Assembly (NCBI RefSeq): GCF_900176565.1
Contig: NZ_FXEH01000006.1
Span: 1,240,001-1,304,000 of the forward strand
Direction of reading: 5' to 3'
DNA: 64,000 nucleotides
Origin: Thalassobacillus devorans
Lineage (GTDB): Bacteria > Bacillota > Bacilli > Bacillales > Halobacillaceae
Below, piece by piece: positions 34,927 to 44,049 of the stretch. The notes under the pieces were generated by a model. That model saw only the letters and a program-made list of their open reading frames with translations, was not told the origin of the DNA and did no database searches. Positions within the stretch are counted from its first letter, which is position 1. The number at the start of each line of letters is the position of its first letter. The position numbers were made by a program, and so were the translations under genes.

Positions 34927-35886
34927 CTAAACAGCAACAGGTGCTTTAATGCCTGGATGTGGGTCATAGCCCTCTATTTTCATGTCTTCCATTTCAATAT
35001 CAAATATGGAGGACTTTTCTTGATTCAGTTTCAGTGCCGGGAAAGCTCTCGGCTCACGAGCCAATTGGGTCTTTACTTGTTCGGTATGGTTGGTGTAAAT
35101 ATGAGCGTCTCCCAGGGTATGGATGAATTCTCCAGGTTCAAGACCGCATTCATGAGCAATAAGATGGGTAAGAAGTGCATAACTGGCAATATTGAACGGA
35201 ACACCGAGGAAGATATCACCGCTGCGCTGATACAACTGGCAGGAAAGTCTGCCCTCAGCTACGTAAAATTGAAACATGGTATGACACGGCGGCAGAGCCA
35301 TGTTTGAAGGAACGTCTTCCGGATTCCATGCGGTTACGATATGCCTTCTTGAATCGGGATTAGTTCTAATGTTGTCTATTACTTCTTTGAGCTGGTCAAT
35401 CGTTTCTCCCTGGGAAGTCTTCCATGCCCGCCATTGCTTTCCGTATACGGAGCCTAGATCTCCATATGCTTCTGCAAAATGATCATCCTCAAGAATTAAT
35501 TGTTTGAAGCGGTCCATCTGCTCTTGATAAATAGCATGAAAGGCTTCATCCTGCTGACTGCGGATGCCAAAATCCGTCATATCCGGTCCATCATACTCAT
35601 CGCTTTCCACCCATTTTTTGAACGCCCATTCGTTCCAAATATTATTATTGTGCTGTAAAAGGTAACGAATGTTGGTGTACCCTTTGATGAACCAGAGCAA
35701 TTCACTCGCAATCAAGCGGAAAGGCACACGCTTCGTCGTCAGTAACGGAAATCCCTCTGCCAAATCAAATCGAAGCTGCTTTCCAAAAGTGGAATATGTA
35801 CCTGTGCCAGTCCGATCCCCTTTTTTCGTCCCATTCTCTAACACTTCCTGACACATTTCCAGATAAGCCTGTTCTCCCGTTGTCAT
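34927..35886 (-). CDS. thyA: thymidylate synthase ThyA
   Basis: A 319-residue dUMP methylase using methylenetetrahydrofolate. Catalytic Cys is in [12 protein letters not shown] (about 203-214), with [18 protein letters not shown] next and [10 protein letters not shown] near the end. It is longer than the 264-residue E. coli enzyme because of the usual insertion (about residues 85-140) seen in the long Bacillus and Lactobacillus form. First gene of thyA-dfrA-mobA. Confidence 0.96.
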   Translation of the reverse strand: MTTGEQAYLEMCQEVLENGTKKGDRTGTGTYSTFGKQLRFDLAEGFPLLTTKRVPFRLIASELLWFIKGYTNIRYLLQHNNNIWNEWAFKKWVESDEYDGPDMTDFGIRSQQDEAFHAIYQEQMDRFKQLILEDDHFAEAYGDLGSVYGKQWRAWKTSQGETIDQLKEVIDNIRTNPDSRRHIVTAWNPEDVPSNMALPPCHTMFQFYVAEGRLSCQLYQRSGDIFLGVPFNIASYALLTHLIAHECGLEPGEFIHTLGDAHIYTNHTEQVKTQLAREPRAFPALKLNQEKSSIFDIEMEDMKIEGYDPHPGIKAPVAV

Positions 35887-35921
35887 ATCCCGTCACTCCT
35901 CGTCGTTTTCTTTTCTCTATT

Positions 35922-36518
35922 CTAGCATGTGTGCCACTCCTGATAAAATTGATTTAAATAAGACTCCATTAATGCATGCCGTTCTAAAGCCTCCAGCTTT
36001 GCAGACTCGGTATTCATTTTATCCTTAAGTGTCAATAACTTATCATAAAAATGCTGAATAGAGGTTCTTCCTTGTTCTTCATCATAAATTAATTGACCTT
36101 TTGCACCACCAAATGCGAAAGTCCTCGCAATTCCTAAGGCACCAATCGCATCAAGACGATCCGCATCCTGCACAATTCTGCCCTCCAATGTCTCAGGAAC
36201 TTTTCCTTTAGAAAAAGATACATCCTCTATAGCAATTTCGATTTCTGTAATCATTTCAACAGGCACCTTTAGTTCCTTAAGAAAATCGATCATCCTCTTT
36301 CTTGCCTGATTAGAGTCAGCGAATAACTTGGCATCTCCTATATCATGCAGCCAGCCTGCAGCTTCAGTCAGAAATAGGCGTGCCCCTTCCTTTTCAGCTA
36401 TTTGCCTCGCTGTTTTAGCCACACGTTTCATATGAAAGTAATCATGGCCTGTTACATCATTTTCAAACCGTTCTTTTACATAGCTTTCGATTTTCTTTAA
36501 TAATAAATTCTCATCCAT
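35922..36518 (-). CDS. HD-domain phosphohydrolase
   Basis: A 198-residue HD protein: HDYFHMKRV, then the H-D pair in AGWLHDIGDAKL and an Asp in VQDADRLDAIGALGIARTF, which is typical of YedJ/YpgQ-type enzymes. These hydrolyse nucleotides or related phosphates in a metal-dependent way. Function unproven here. Independent of the thy operon. Confidence 0.85.
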   Translation of the reverse strand: MDENLLLKKIESYVKERFENDVTGHDYFHMKRVAKTARQIAEKEGARLFLTEAAGWLHDIGDAKLFADSNQARKRMIDFLKELKVPVEMITEIEIAIEDVSFSKGKVPETLEGRIVQDADRLDAIGALGIARTFAFGGAKGQLIYDEEQGRTSIQHFYDKLLTLKDKMNTESAKLEALERHALMESYLNQFYQEWHTC

Positions 36519-36530
36519 AATTGCTGCTCC

Positions 36531-37391
36531 TCAAAAGTTGAATAAATCCATTTGTCTTGGATTAAGGTCTTCATATGTGATCCCAAGCATATCAATCAGC
36601 TGCTTAGCATTAGCAGCTGCATCGCCGCCGGAATTATTATTAAAAAAGATAGTAATATCCTTTGTTTGCTGCTCCAGTTTCTTAAGGTTTTCTACCCATT
36701 CTTCTAATTCTTTCTCGTTATAGCGATAAAGAAAGCGAACAGCACGCCAGTCTTTCCCTTCCCGGCCATTGCGGTTCCATCCATGCACATTCCTTCCATG
36801 AAAACGGATTAAGGTCTTATCAGGATGTGTCGGCTCCAGTATGGTAGGCACGGAATTCTCGCCAGCCTGAGGCTCATCGACGATTGTATGAATCCACTTT
36901 TCCTCTTTCATGAAGTCAAGCGTCTGTTGTTTATATTGGGGGTCGAACCAGGAACGGTTTCGAAATTCTAAAGCCAAGGGCAGGTCCGGCAGCCAGTCTC
37001 GTATCGTTTTCAGTTTTTGGATATGTGCTTTTCGAACATCAAACCAAGGAGGAAACTGAAACAGAATAGCATTCAATTTCCCTGCATCTATGACAGGCTG
37101 AATGGATTCTCTGTATTCCTCCATCAACGCCTTCGCTTCCTGTAGCGTCAACTTCGAGCGGTCATGTCCTGTAAGCTTTTGATAGGCTTTTATGACAAAC
37201 GAAAAGTTTTCAGGAGTCTGACTTAGCCATTTGCGATAATTTTTTTCCGGTTGAATGGCATAGAAAGCTGTATCTACTTCGACTACTGGGAAATGGGAGG
37301 CGTAAGCGGAAAGCTTGTCTCCTGCAGCTATACGATCATCATATAACAGATCGTGGTCCCCCCAGCCAGTGACTCCAATTTTTATAGTCAT
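36531..37391 (-). CDS. DUF72 family protein (YunF-like)
   Basis: A 286-residue soluble TIM-barrel-like protein of the DUF72 family: VTGWGDHDLLY at the start, YASHFPVVEVDTAFYAIQ near 30, NFSFVIKAYQKLTGHD, ALEFRNRSWFD near 140, and FFNNNSGGDAAANAKQ near the end. Enzymatic role unknown. No partner gene is visible. Confidence 0.88.
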   Translation of the reverse strand: MTIKIGVTGWGDHDLLYDDRIAAGDKLSAYASHFPVVEVDTAFYAIQPEKNYRKWLSQTPENFSFVIKAYQKLTGHDRSKLTLQEAKALMEEYRESIQPVIDAGKLNAILFQFPPWFDVRKAHIQKLKTIRDWLPDLPLALEFRNRSWFDPQYKQQTLDFMKEEKWIHTIVDEPQAGENSVPTILEPTHPDKTLIRFHGRNVHGWNRNGREGKDWRAVRFLYRYNEKELEEWVENLKKLEQQTKDITIFFNNNSGGDAAANAKQLIDMLGITYEDLNPRQMDLFNF

Positions 37392-37433
37392 TATCTTTCA
37401 CCTCGCACTATCCATGATTCCTTTGATTGTAGC

Positions 37434-37468
37434 AAAAATCTCCCCGCTTATCAGCTGGGAGATTCTTT
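37434..37468 (-). terminator. hairpin, terminator for transcripts from the fhs side
   Basis: AATCTCCC pairs with GGGAGATT around a 12-nt loop; the minus strand continues with TTTTTGC. It lies between the DUF72 start and the palindromic elements, about 600 nt beyond the fhs stop. Confidence 0.6.
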
Positions 37469-37589
37469 TGTTACATAGTTATATTGAACGTTGTTGTTAA
37501 TTTACCAAAAGAGGCTTATTCAACAAAAGGGCCGAAAAGTCGAAGACTTGATTTCAAGATATCAAGGGTTCTTTATCATAATCGAGTCA

Positions 37590-37715
37590 GGGGTGGCTGG
37601 GAAACTACTCGCTTTCCTGCGGGGGAACTGGCAAGCCTCCTCGGTCGTTCCTCTCCCTGTGGGGTCTTGCCTAGCCCCTTCTCCCGCGGGAGTCTCGCAG
37701 TTTCCCAACCACCCC
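37590..37715 (-). repeat. palindromic GC-rich repeat element, copy A
   Basis: 126 bp with ends forming a 17-nt inverted repeat (GGGGTGGcTGGGAAACT / AGTTTCCCAaCCACCCC, one mismatch). Read on the minus strand it contains GCGAGACTCC, AGACCCCACAGG, GAGGAGGCTTGCC and GGAAAGCGAG in order, a pattern that recurs in copy B. Internal helices include GGCAAG/CTTGCC and GCGGG/CCCGC. From memory, elements with this GCGAGACTCC...GGAAAGCGAG core are common in Bacillaceae intergenic regions; the family name is not known to me. It may be a mobile palindrome or a transcribed structure. Confidence 0.8.
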
Positions 37716-37878
37716 ATCCGAAAGGTGAGAAAACGAACCCCTGTCAAATTGTAGTGCCCTTCTAAGTTGCTGAATTATATTTGAAGAAAGGCGAGGGCTT
37801 TTAGATTGCATTTCATGCTTAACTCACTCTATATTCGAAGGTTTGAGTACGGATGTTTCCGTTCTCTTATAAATGCAA

Positions 37879-37998
37879 GGAGGTCCGGGAAATTGCGAGA
37901 CTCCAATGGGAGAACAGTACATGGTGAGATCCCGCAGGGCTTTAGCCCGAGGAAGCTCACCGTACGCCCATGGAAAGCGAGTGATTTCCCGGACCTCC
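37879..37998 (+). repeat. palindromic GC-rich repeat element, copy B
   Basis: 120 bp with a perfect 15-bp terminal inverted repeat (GGAGGTCCGGGAAAT / ATTTCCCGGACCTCC). The plus strand carries GCGAGACTCC, AGATCCCGCAGG, GAGGAAGCTCACC and GGAAAGCGAG in the order of copy A. The stems differ in sequence from copy A but stay complementary: GGTGAG/CTCACC replaces GGCAAG/CTTGCC and ATGGG/CCCAT replaces GCGGG/CCCGC. The orientation is opposite to copy A. Confidence 0.8.
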
Positions 37999-38076
37999 AC
38001 ACCGTTACTACCGTAACGGAAACAATATATCTTGAAACTGAGCCTTCCATTTAAGGGAGCTTAAATGTAATCCATT

Positions 38077-39747
38077 TTAGAACAAACCTGTGATGGTCCC
38101 GTCCTCTTTCACATCCATATTAAGAGCAGCCGGTTTTTTCGGTAGTCCTGGCATTGTCATAATATCGCCGGTGAGAACAACGATAAAGCCTGCACCTGCT
38201 GATGCACGCAACTCTCTGATGTTGACTGTAAAATCCTTTGGCCTGCCAAGCAGACTCGGGTCATCTGATAACGAATATTGGGTTTTAGCCATACAAACAG
38301 GCAAGTTACCGAATCCGAGCTTTTCGTATTGGATCAGCTGTTTCTTGGCCTTTGGAGATAATTCTATATCTGCTGCTCCATACACCTTTTGAGCAATCTT
38401 GCGAATTTTAAGCTCTAAGTTGTCATCAAGTTCATAAACATACTGGAGGTTCGTTTGTTCTGTTTCACATACTTGAACGACTTTGTCAGCCAGATCCACA
38501 CCGCCTTCTCCACCTTGAGCGAAAACATCAGCGATTGATACAAGTGCATTCCTGGACTCACACCAATGGTGGACAAAATTTACTTCTTCCTCAGTATCTG
38601 TCGGGAACTTGTTGATGGCAATGACATATGGCAGCCCGAAGCCTTCGACCGTTTCCATATGTTTTTTCAGATTTTCCATCCCTTTTTTCAAAGCATCCAA
38701 GTCTTCTTCCGCCAACTCATTTTTACCTTTACCTCCATGCATTTTCAGGGCACGGATTGTAGCTACAATGACAACAGCATCCGGCTCAAATTCGCCTGCA
38801 CGTGTTTTAATATCAATGAATTTCTCCGCTCCTAAATCAGCACCGAAGCCAGCTTCTGTTACAACATAGTCACCCAGCTTTGCAGCGATTTTCGTCGCCA
38901 CAACACTATTGCACCCATGAGCAATATTAGCGAAAGGACCACCATGGATGATGGCAGGTGTATTTTCCAATGTTTGCACCAGATTTGGTTTAATAGCATC
39001 TTTTAAAAGTAATGTCAGAGCACCTTCATACCCTAATTGTCCTACCGTTACAGGTTCTTTATCATACGTATAGCCGATCAGTATTTTTGCAAGACGCTGC
39101 TTCAGGTCAGCCATATTTTTGGCCAGGCACAGAACGGCCATGATTTCAGATGCGACGGTAATATTAAAACCATCTTCCCGCGGCATCCCCTGGACAGGAC
39201 CCCCAAGACCGACGACTACATTTCTTAAAGCCCTGTCATTCAAGTCCATCACACGTTTCCATTCAACTCTTCTCGGGTCAATGTTAAGCTCATTCCCACG
39301 GTGAATGTGATTATCGATAAAAGCAGAAAGTGCATTATTGGCAGTTGTTATCGCATGGATATCGCCAGTGAAATGAAGGTTGATGTCCTGCATGGGGACG
39401 ACCTGAGAATAACCTCCACCCGCAGCTCCACCTTTCAACCCCATTGTCGGACCTAAAGAAGGCTCCCTTAGAGCAATGATAGCCTTTTTATTAATTTTAT
39501 TCAGTGCCTGTCCCAGTCCTACAGTTACAGTCGACTTCCCTTCTCCTGCCGGTGTAGGATTGATGGAAGTGGTCAAAATGACTTTTCCATCCGGGCGATC
39601 GGCCAGTTTATCCAGGAGTTTGTCTGAAAGTTTGGCTTTATAATGTCCATATGGTTCCCAATCATCTTTCGTAAGCGCTAACATTTTTGTTATTTCTTCA
39701 ATCGGTTTCATTTCGGCTTGCTGCGCGATCTCTATATCCGTCTTCAT
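38077..39747 (-). CDS. fhs: formate-tetrahydrofolate ligase
   Basis: A 556-residue ATP-dependent enzyme that makes 10-formyltetrahydrofolate from formate, feeding purine and one-carbon metabolism. Seen: P-loop [18 protein letters not shown] near 67-84, [20 protein letters not shown] near 97, and the typical C-terminus [28 protein letters not shown] precedes the ATG. Monocistronic, with a long gap to the next minus-strand gene. Confidence 0.97.
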   Translation of the reverse strand: MKTDIEIAQQAEMKPIEEITKMLALTKDDWEPYGHYKAKLSDKLLDKLADRPDGKVILTTSINPTPAGEGKSTVTVGLGQALNKINKKAIIALREPSLGPTMGLKGGAAGGGYSQVVPMQDINLHFTGDIHAITTANNALSAFIDNHIHRGNELNIDPRRVEWKRVMDLNDRALRNVVVGLGGPVQGMPREDGFNITVASEIMAVLCLAKNMADLKQRLAKILIGYTYDKEPVTVGQLGYEGALTLLLKDAIKPNLVQTLENTPAIIHGGPFANIAHGCNSVVATKIAAKLGDYVVTEAGFGADLGAEKFIDIKTRAGEFEPDAVVIVATIRALKMHGGKGKNELAEEDLDALKKGMENLKKHMETVEGFGLPYVIAINKFPTDTEEEVNFVHHWCESRNALVSIADVFAQGGEGGVDLADKVVQVCETEQTNLQYVYELDDNLELKIRKIAQKVYGAADIELSPKAKKQLIQYEKLGFGNLPVCMAKTQYSLSDDPSLLGRPKDFTVNIRELRASAGAGFIVVLTGDIMTMPGLPKKPAALNMDVKEDGTITGLF

Positions 39748-39890
39748 GTAATAACCCCCTTTTATTATGTACAGTATTTATTTTACCCCAGAGATGACAA
39801 TCTGTTGATACTCCAAGGAGAAGATTAAATTTTCTGACAAGGTGACTGACCGCTGGATATGAATATTTATCAATCATTTTCTATTCTTCC

Positions 39891-39920
39891 TTGACAATAA
39901 AGACACTCATAAGCTATATT
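39891..39920 (+). promoter_or_regulatory. sigma-A promoter of the second csp gene
   Basis: TTGACA-N18-TATATT, about 100 nt before the start codon, leaving a leader of roughly 94 nt. The leader is AT-rich with short inverted repeats (AACACGTGTTAC at 39982 onward), fitting a cold-sensing 5' UTR. Confidence 0.7.
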
Positions 39921-40020
39921 AGAAACAAGCAAAACGATGAATAGGTATTAACTTAATATCAGGTTTATTTGTTTTGTAATTAACACGTGTTACGTGCAAG
40001 ATTTTAGGAGGATTTTTATC

Positions 40021-40221
40021 ATGCAAAACGGTACAGTAAAATGGTTTAACGCAGAAAAAGGTTATGGCTTTATCTCAGTAGAAGGTGGCGACGATGTATT
40101 CGTACACTTCTCTGCAATCAACGAAGAAGGCTTTAAATCTCTAGAAGAAGGTCAATCTGTTACTTTCGAAATCGTCGAAGGCGACCGTGGCCCTCAAGCT
40201 GCCAACGTAGAAAAAAACTAA
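40021..40221 (+). CDS. cold-shock protein (second copy)
   Basis: A 66-residue cold-shock domain: [20 protein letters not shown] with RNP1 KGYGFISV and RNP2 [14 protein letters not shown] precedes the ATG. It differs from the csp at 6.3 kb at about a fifth of positions, with an acidic-to-neutral C-terminus (VEKN against VVKL). Flanked by a consensus promoter and a strong terminator; monocistronic. Confidence 0.95.
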   Translation: MQNGTVKWFNAEKGYGFISVEGGDDVFVHFSAINEEGFKSLEEGQSVTFEIVEGDRGPQAANVEKN

Positions 40222-40237
40222 TTTAAACCAATATACC

Positions 40238-40268
40238 AAGCGGCAATCTCATGGATTGCCGCTTTTTC
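40238..40268 (+). terminator. terminator of the second csp gene
   Basis: AGCGGCAATC pairs with GATTGCCGCT around a 5-nt loop, followed by TTTTT. Confidence 0.92.
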
Positions 40269-40428
40269 ATTTGTGTAATTATATCTTCCTCCGTATAATA
40301 AAAAACATCATTCTATATTAATATATATCCTTATGGATTTTCCCTTTTGTTAAGCGTAAACTTTTCAGAGACAACATGGCACATGAAGCAGCAATAATTA
40401 ATCCGAAAGAAATTAAAGGATGAGGATA

Positions 40429-40815
40429 ATGATTGAAGTTTATACAGATGGAGCAGCAGCAGGAGATCCTGGTCCAAGTGCAGCCGGGGTTTTTATTAAA
40501 AACGGCAAAGACCATCAGGAATTTTCCTTTACTTTAGGAGAAATGTCTAATCACGAAGCAGAATTCTGGGCAGTGATCAAAGCTTTGGAAGTCTGCCAGA
40601 AGCATTTTCCTGAAGAAATCTTATCGTTTCGCAGTGACTCTAAAATTGTGGTAGACACCATCGAAAAAAATCATACAAAAAACTCTAATTTCATATCTTT
40701 GCTGGAAAAAATTAATCAACTGCAATCAGGGTTCCCTTATGTCTTTTTCAAATGGATTCCTGAAAAACAAAATGGAAAAGCGGACTCTCTTGCCCGGATG
40801 GTTCTAAAAAAATGA
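40429..40815 (+). CDS. RNase H-like protein (reverse-transcriptase-like RNase HI fold)
   Basis: A 128-residue RNase HI-fold protein. Acidic residues of the active site: Asp7 (YTDGAA), Glu in NHEAEFWA (about 45), Asp in FRSDSKIVV (about 70) and a final Asp in GKADSLAR (about 120). Such short Bacillus proteins (YpeP-like) are close to RNase H; activity is not proven. The start MIEVY is set by GGATGAGG; an ATG 9 nt upstream is in frame. Terminated by a strong hairpin. Confidence 0.85.
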   Translation: MIEVYTDGAAAGDPGPSAAGVFIKNGKDHQEFSFTLGEMSNHEAEFWAVIKALEVCQKHFPEEILSFRSDSKIVVDTIEKNHTKNSNFISLLEKINQLQSGFPYVFFKWIPEKQNGKADSLARMVLKK

Positions 40816-40850
40816 CCCGCAGACTTACGATGATAAGTCTGCGGGTTTAT
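40812..40850. terminator. bidirectional terminator, RNase H gene / 105-residue gene
   Basis: ACCCGCAGACTTA and TAAGTCTGCGGGT pair exactly around a 6-nt loop, between convergent genes. Confidence 0.9.
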
Positions 40851-41142
40851 TATGGCGGATTGCTTTCTGTTTTGACAGGCCTTTTGCTTCTAAAACTCTC
40901 CATGCTTTCTTTTTAGAGGTAACACCATCTCTGGAGATATGTTCGAGAACTCCCATATAAAAACTTCCATCAAATGCTTGCTGGAATTGCAACGTAGCCT
41001 TGAGAGCGATAATCACTTTCCATACAGGAGCATTCGTGGAATTCATGCCAAAATAAATGAAGCGAACATCTTCATCTGATAGTTTAAACCCTTTTGCCCA
41101 TAAATCCTCTAGAAAATAGGCTAAAGTATATTGCTGTTTCAT
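40825..41142 (-). CDS. uncharacterised conserved protein (possibly DUF6123)
   Basis: A 105-residue soluble protein. The central LSDEDVRFIYFGMNSTNAPVW and LQFQQAFDGSFYMGVLEH look conserved; from memory this resembles DUF6123 of Bacillaceae, not verified. The end reads into the terminator stem, so the last residues overlap it. Function unknown. Convergent with the RNase H gene. Confidence 0.6.
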   Translation of the reverse strand: MKQQYTLAYFLEDLWAKGFKLSDEDVRFIYFGMNSTNAPVWKVIIALKATLQFQQAFDGSFYMGVLEHISRDGVTSKKKAWRVLEAKGLSKQKAIRHNKPADLSS

Positions 41143-41182
41143 GCACCGCCACCCTCTGGTCTGAATTTATTCCGTTCCTGAC

Positions 41183-42022
41183 TTACTTGCTGATAGTTGC
41201 CACTTCATTTTCTTCATAAGTAATCCAATCACTAAAACTTCCAACATACAGTTTGACGTTACTAAACCCTGCTTCCCATAAGCCGATAACGTTAGAGGAA
41301 GCGGTAACTCCTGAACCACAATAAACAATAATTTCCTGCTTACTTTCCAAATCCTTGAAATGTTTTCTTAATTCTTCTGCCGTTTTCCATAATCCATCTT
41401 CTTTGTAGACATCGACCCAATCGTATTGTAAAGCTCCTGGGATATGGCCTTTCTTTTTGTCGATAGGTTCTTCAAAGCCAGCATAACGTTCATAGCTGCG
41501 GGAATCGATAAGGGCAGTGTTCTCTTGGTCCTTTTTCATTCTGACATACGATTCTCCGCATGCCATTTCATGTCGCGATTCGATTGTATGTTCCACGGCC
41601 TGTTTTAAGTTATCTGGTTTGTCATCTACTGGAAAACCGGCCTTTTTCCACGCATCAAGCCCACCATTCAATATAAATACCCGTTCATATCCACAAAATT
41701 TCAATAACCATAACATCCTGGCAGACATGACACTTTTATTTTGGTCATAAGCTATTACGATTGTGTCTTTATCAATTCCTGTAGCCGCAAGATTCTTTTG
41801 GAGTGAATTTATGTCGGGAAGTGGATGTCTGCCACCATGTTTTTTTATCTCTCCACTCAAATCTTTTTCTAAATCAAAATAAGCAGCTCCCGGTATGTGT
41901 TCCCGCTTATATTTTTTATACCCCTGTTCTGGATCACTTAACTCAAACCGGCAGTCCGCAAACACTACATTTTTCTCCTCTGACCATTCCTTCGCTTTTT
42001 CCACAGACATAATATTCGACAT
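41183..42022 (-). CDS. sulfurtransferase, two rhodanese domains
   Basis: A 279-residue thiosulfate or 3-mercaptopyruvate sulfurtransferase. The inactive N-terminal rhodanese domain (GAAYFDLEKDLSG at about 45) is followed by the active one, whose catalytic loop YCGSGVTAS holds the Cys near residue 237. The CGSGVTA sequence is typical of 3-mercaptopyruvate enzymes (inference). It transfers sulfane sulfur to cyanide or thiols. Monocistronic. Confidence 0.9.
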   Translation of the reverse strand: MSNIMSVEKAKEWSEEKNVVFADCRFELSDPEQGYKKYKREHIPGAAYFDLEKDLSGEIKKHGGRHPLPDINSLQKNLAATGIDKDTIVIAYDQNKSVMSARMLWLLKFCGYERVFILNGGLDAWKKAGFPVDDKPDNLKQAVEHTIESRHEMACGESYVRMKKDQENTALIDSRSYERYAGFEEPIDKKKGHIPGALQYDWVDVYKEDGLWKTAEELRKHFKDLESKQEIIVYCGSGVTASSNVIGLWEAGFSNVKLYVGSFSDWITYEENEVATISK

Positions 42023-42059
42023 AGTCCCTCACCTTTCGACTTTTTTCTATTATAACAAA

Positions 42060-42088
42060 AATAAAACCAGGTGTCGGTCACCTGGCTG
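42060..42088 (-). terminator. terminator of the small membrane protein gene
   Basis: CCAGGTG pairs with CACCTGG around a 5-nt loop, and the minus strand continues TTTTATTTTT. The stop codon lies in the stem. Confidence 0.8.
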
Positions 42089-42245
42089 ATAGTATGTGTT
42101 CATATTGTTTTTGTCTCTGTTCCATACTTGCCGTTGTCTTGTTTCTCCCCTTTAATTTACGAGCAGGAGAGGAGTTAATCTTATTCAGAATATATACGGC
42201 TAATCCACTGTAAACAGAAACAGTTAGTCCGATCATAACTATCAT
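42078..42245 (-). CDS. small single-helix membrane protein
   Basis: A 55-residue protein: one hydrophobic helix (MIVMIGLTVSVYSGLAVYIL) and a basic cytosolic tail (KLKGRNKTTASMEQRQKQY). The start is placed at the internal ATG, which has AGAAGG 8 nt upstream; the longer frame has none. A terminator overlaps its stop. Not recognised; function unknown. Confidence 0.55.
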   Translation of the reverse strand: MIVMIGLTVSVYSGLAVYILNKINSSPARKLKGRNKTTASMEQRQKQYEHILSAR

Positions 42246-42352
42246 ATGCAGAACCTTCTTTCTACAATTGATAATGATTTTCATTTCTAATTAGGATTAT
42301 AGCAAACGATTCTGCTCTTGGCAATCGAGATTCATAATTATATGAATTATTG

Positions 42353-42883
42353 TCACAATTGATCAGCTGCGCTATATTGATGCAGGGCTTTTTCTTCTAT
42401 TGGAATTCGAATTCGTAACAGTAACAAATGCAGGACCGGAAAAATGATCGCCGTCGCATAAGCCTGAAAAAGTAACGGGATAATGATGAACTCCATGAAT
42501 ACCACCCAGTAATTCGGGTGCTTAAAAAATCTGTAAGGTCCTTTTGCGATAATGTCATGGCCCGGGATGACGATCACCCTGGTATTCCAGTATTTCCCTA
42601 AGGATAAAATGCACCATACCCGGAATAACTGCAAAGCAGTAAAGATAGAAAATAATAAAATGAAGGGAATAGGTTTCCATCCATTAAAGTATAAAGATGA
42701 TTCAACAGCCAAGCTTATGAAAAAGCACGCATGGACTAGGATAAACCACTTATAATGAGTTTCACCATATTCTTTTCCACCCCGTTCGAGCGCCCACTTT
42801 CGGTTAGCATTTGCAACCAGCAGCTCTACGAGTCGTTGTAAAATTACCGCTCCTAACAAGACCATAAAAACAATTGGCATCAT
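42353..42883 (-). CDS. bpsB: isoprenylcysteine-methyltransferase-like enzyme (BpsB/YpbQ)
   Basis: A 176-residue membrane methyltransferase with about five helices; the C-terminal RFFKHPNYWVVFMEF and the ending RIRIPIEEKALHQY are the ICMT-type SAM-binding and catalytic parts. In B. subtilis YpbQ (BpsB) methylates the alkylpyrones made by BpsA. The ATG overlaps the bpsA TGA (ATGA), with TTGGAGTGGGT upstream. A GTG 6 nt earlier is possible. Confidence 0.9.
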   Translation of the reverse strand: MMPIVFMVLLGAVILQRLVELLVANANRKWALERGGKEYGETHYKWFILVHACFFISLAVESSLYFNGWKPIPFILLFSIFTALQLFRVWCILSLGKYWNTRVIVIPGHDIIAKGPYRFFKHPNYWVVFMEFIIIPLLFQAYATAIIFPVLHLLLLRIRIPIEEKALHQYSAADQL

Positions 42884-43965
42884 ACCCACTCCAAACTCAT
42901 CAACTCGGAACTGAACCCCGGCCCAAGTGCTGCCATTAGTGACTTCGTTCCTGTAGAAGGAAAATCTTTCATGTATTCATACAACACATAACAGACAGTA
43001 ACAGATGACATATTCCCATGGTCTCTCAACACTTGATAAGATGCCTGAAAAACCTCTTTATTCATCTGCAAGACTTCTTGATAGGATTCCAACACTTTTT
43101 TACCTCCAGGGTGGGCAACTATAAATGGAAGCTCATCAGTCTCCATATTGTATGACTGCATGAAATTATTAACATGACTTTTCCAGAAGTCTTTTACTAG
43201 ATGAGGAATACTCTTATTAAAAATCACTTCAAACCCTGTGTCAGTGATTTCCCATCCCATCACATCAATTGAATCTTTTTTCGTTCTAGAGCTTGTACCC
43301 TTGATTAATGGGACAGTACCCTTCTGTTTTTCCATAAGAACAGAATCAGAACCAGTCACCAACGTGGCACTAACGCCATCACCAAATAGTGCTGTGCCCA
43401 CAAAGTTACTTTTTCTGGAGTCGGTCTTTTGGAAAGTTAAACTACAAAATTCCAAGTTAATGACAAGGACATTCTTGGCGGGATACGCTTTCAGAAACTC
43501 ATAGGCCCTTGCAAGACCACTTACCCCACCTGCACAACCCAGCCCGAACAAAGGCACCCGCTTAACGTCTTCCCGGAAATTCCTGGCATTCATCAACCTT
43601 GCTTCCATCGAAGGAGTAGCCAGCCCTGTAGTAGAGACAAATATAATCATATCAATTAAATCGGCATTAACCTTATCATTAAGAAACAAAGGATTGGATA
43701 GACAATCGTCTATTGCCGAGAGTGCATGGCGATAGGCCTCTTTGATATATATTTCATTTCTTGCCCGTAAACCATGTGTTTGCTTAAACCATTCTTCTTC
43801 TACCACAAATTGCCTTTTCTCTATTAAAGAGTGGTCAAATACAGGCAGTAGTCTTTGCTTTTCACGCTCAGACAACGGAAACAGATTTTCAACTAAGGCT
43901 TTGACTTTCTCTTGTTCCATCTCATATTGTGGTTTACTTTTTCCAACAGAGAGAATGTATGCCAT
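42880..43965 (-). CDS. bpsA: type III polyketide synthase BpsA (alkylpyrone synthase)
   Basis: A 361-residue chalcone-synthase-fold enzyme that extends fatty acyl-CoA with malonyl-CoA to alkylpyrones. Catalytic triad: Cys in FGLGCAGGVSGLARA (about 143), His in IVAHPGGKKVLE (about 288), Asn in RDHGNMSSVTV (about 321). Landmark GDGVSATLV is present. Coupled to bpsB, as in B. subtilis. The products are small lipids with proposed membrane or antibiotic-stress roles. Confidence 0.95.
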   Translation of the reverse strand: MAYILSVGKSKPQYEMEQEKVKALVENLFPLSEREKQRLLPVFDHSLIEKRQFVVEEEWFKQTHGLRARNEIYIKEAYRHALSAIDDCLSNPLFLNDKVNADLIDMIIFVSTTGLATPSMEARLMNARNFREDVKRVPLFGLGCAGGVSGLARAYEFLKAYPAKNVLVINLEFCSLTFQKTDSRKSNFVGTALFGDGVSATLVTGSDSVLMEKQKGTVPLIKGTSSRTKKDSIDVMGWEITDTGFEVIFNKSIPHLVKDFWKSHVNNFMQSYNMETDELPFIVAHPGGKKVLESYQEVLQMNKEVFQASYQVLRDHGNMSSVTVCYVLYEYMKDFPSTGTKSLMAALGPGFSSELMSLEWV

Positions 43966-44049
43966 AAGTTCTCCTTTTTAGGCTTATATTGTACAGTTCC
44001 GCTTGTTCTATGTATTAGGGAGCTGCTTTCATTAAAGAGTTTAGAAGAA

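Larger units (their letters stand above)
37469..38076. other. gene-free stretch with two palindromic repeat elements
   Basis: About 600 bp without a convincing gene. Open frames on both strands here run through the repeats and have no ribosome sites. The content is two related structured elements (37590-37715 and 37879-37998) in opposite orientation, embedded in AT-rich spacer. Confidence 0.6.

Noticed and set aside
37484-37765. Overlapping open frames on both strands (up to about 93 residues) across the palindromic element
   Set aside because: They run through an inverted-repeat element, lack ribosome sites, and occur on both strands at once, as expected from GC-rich palindromes.
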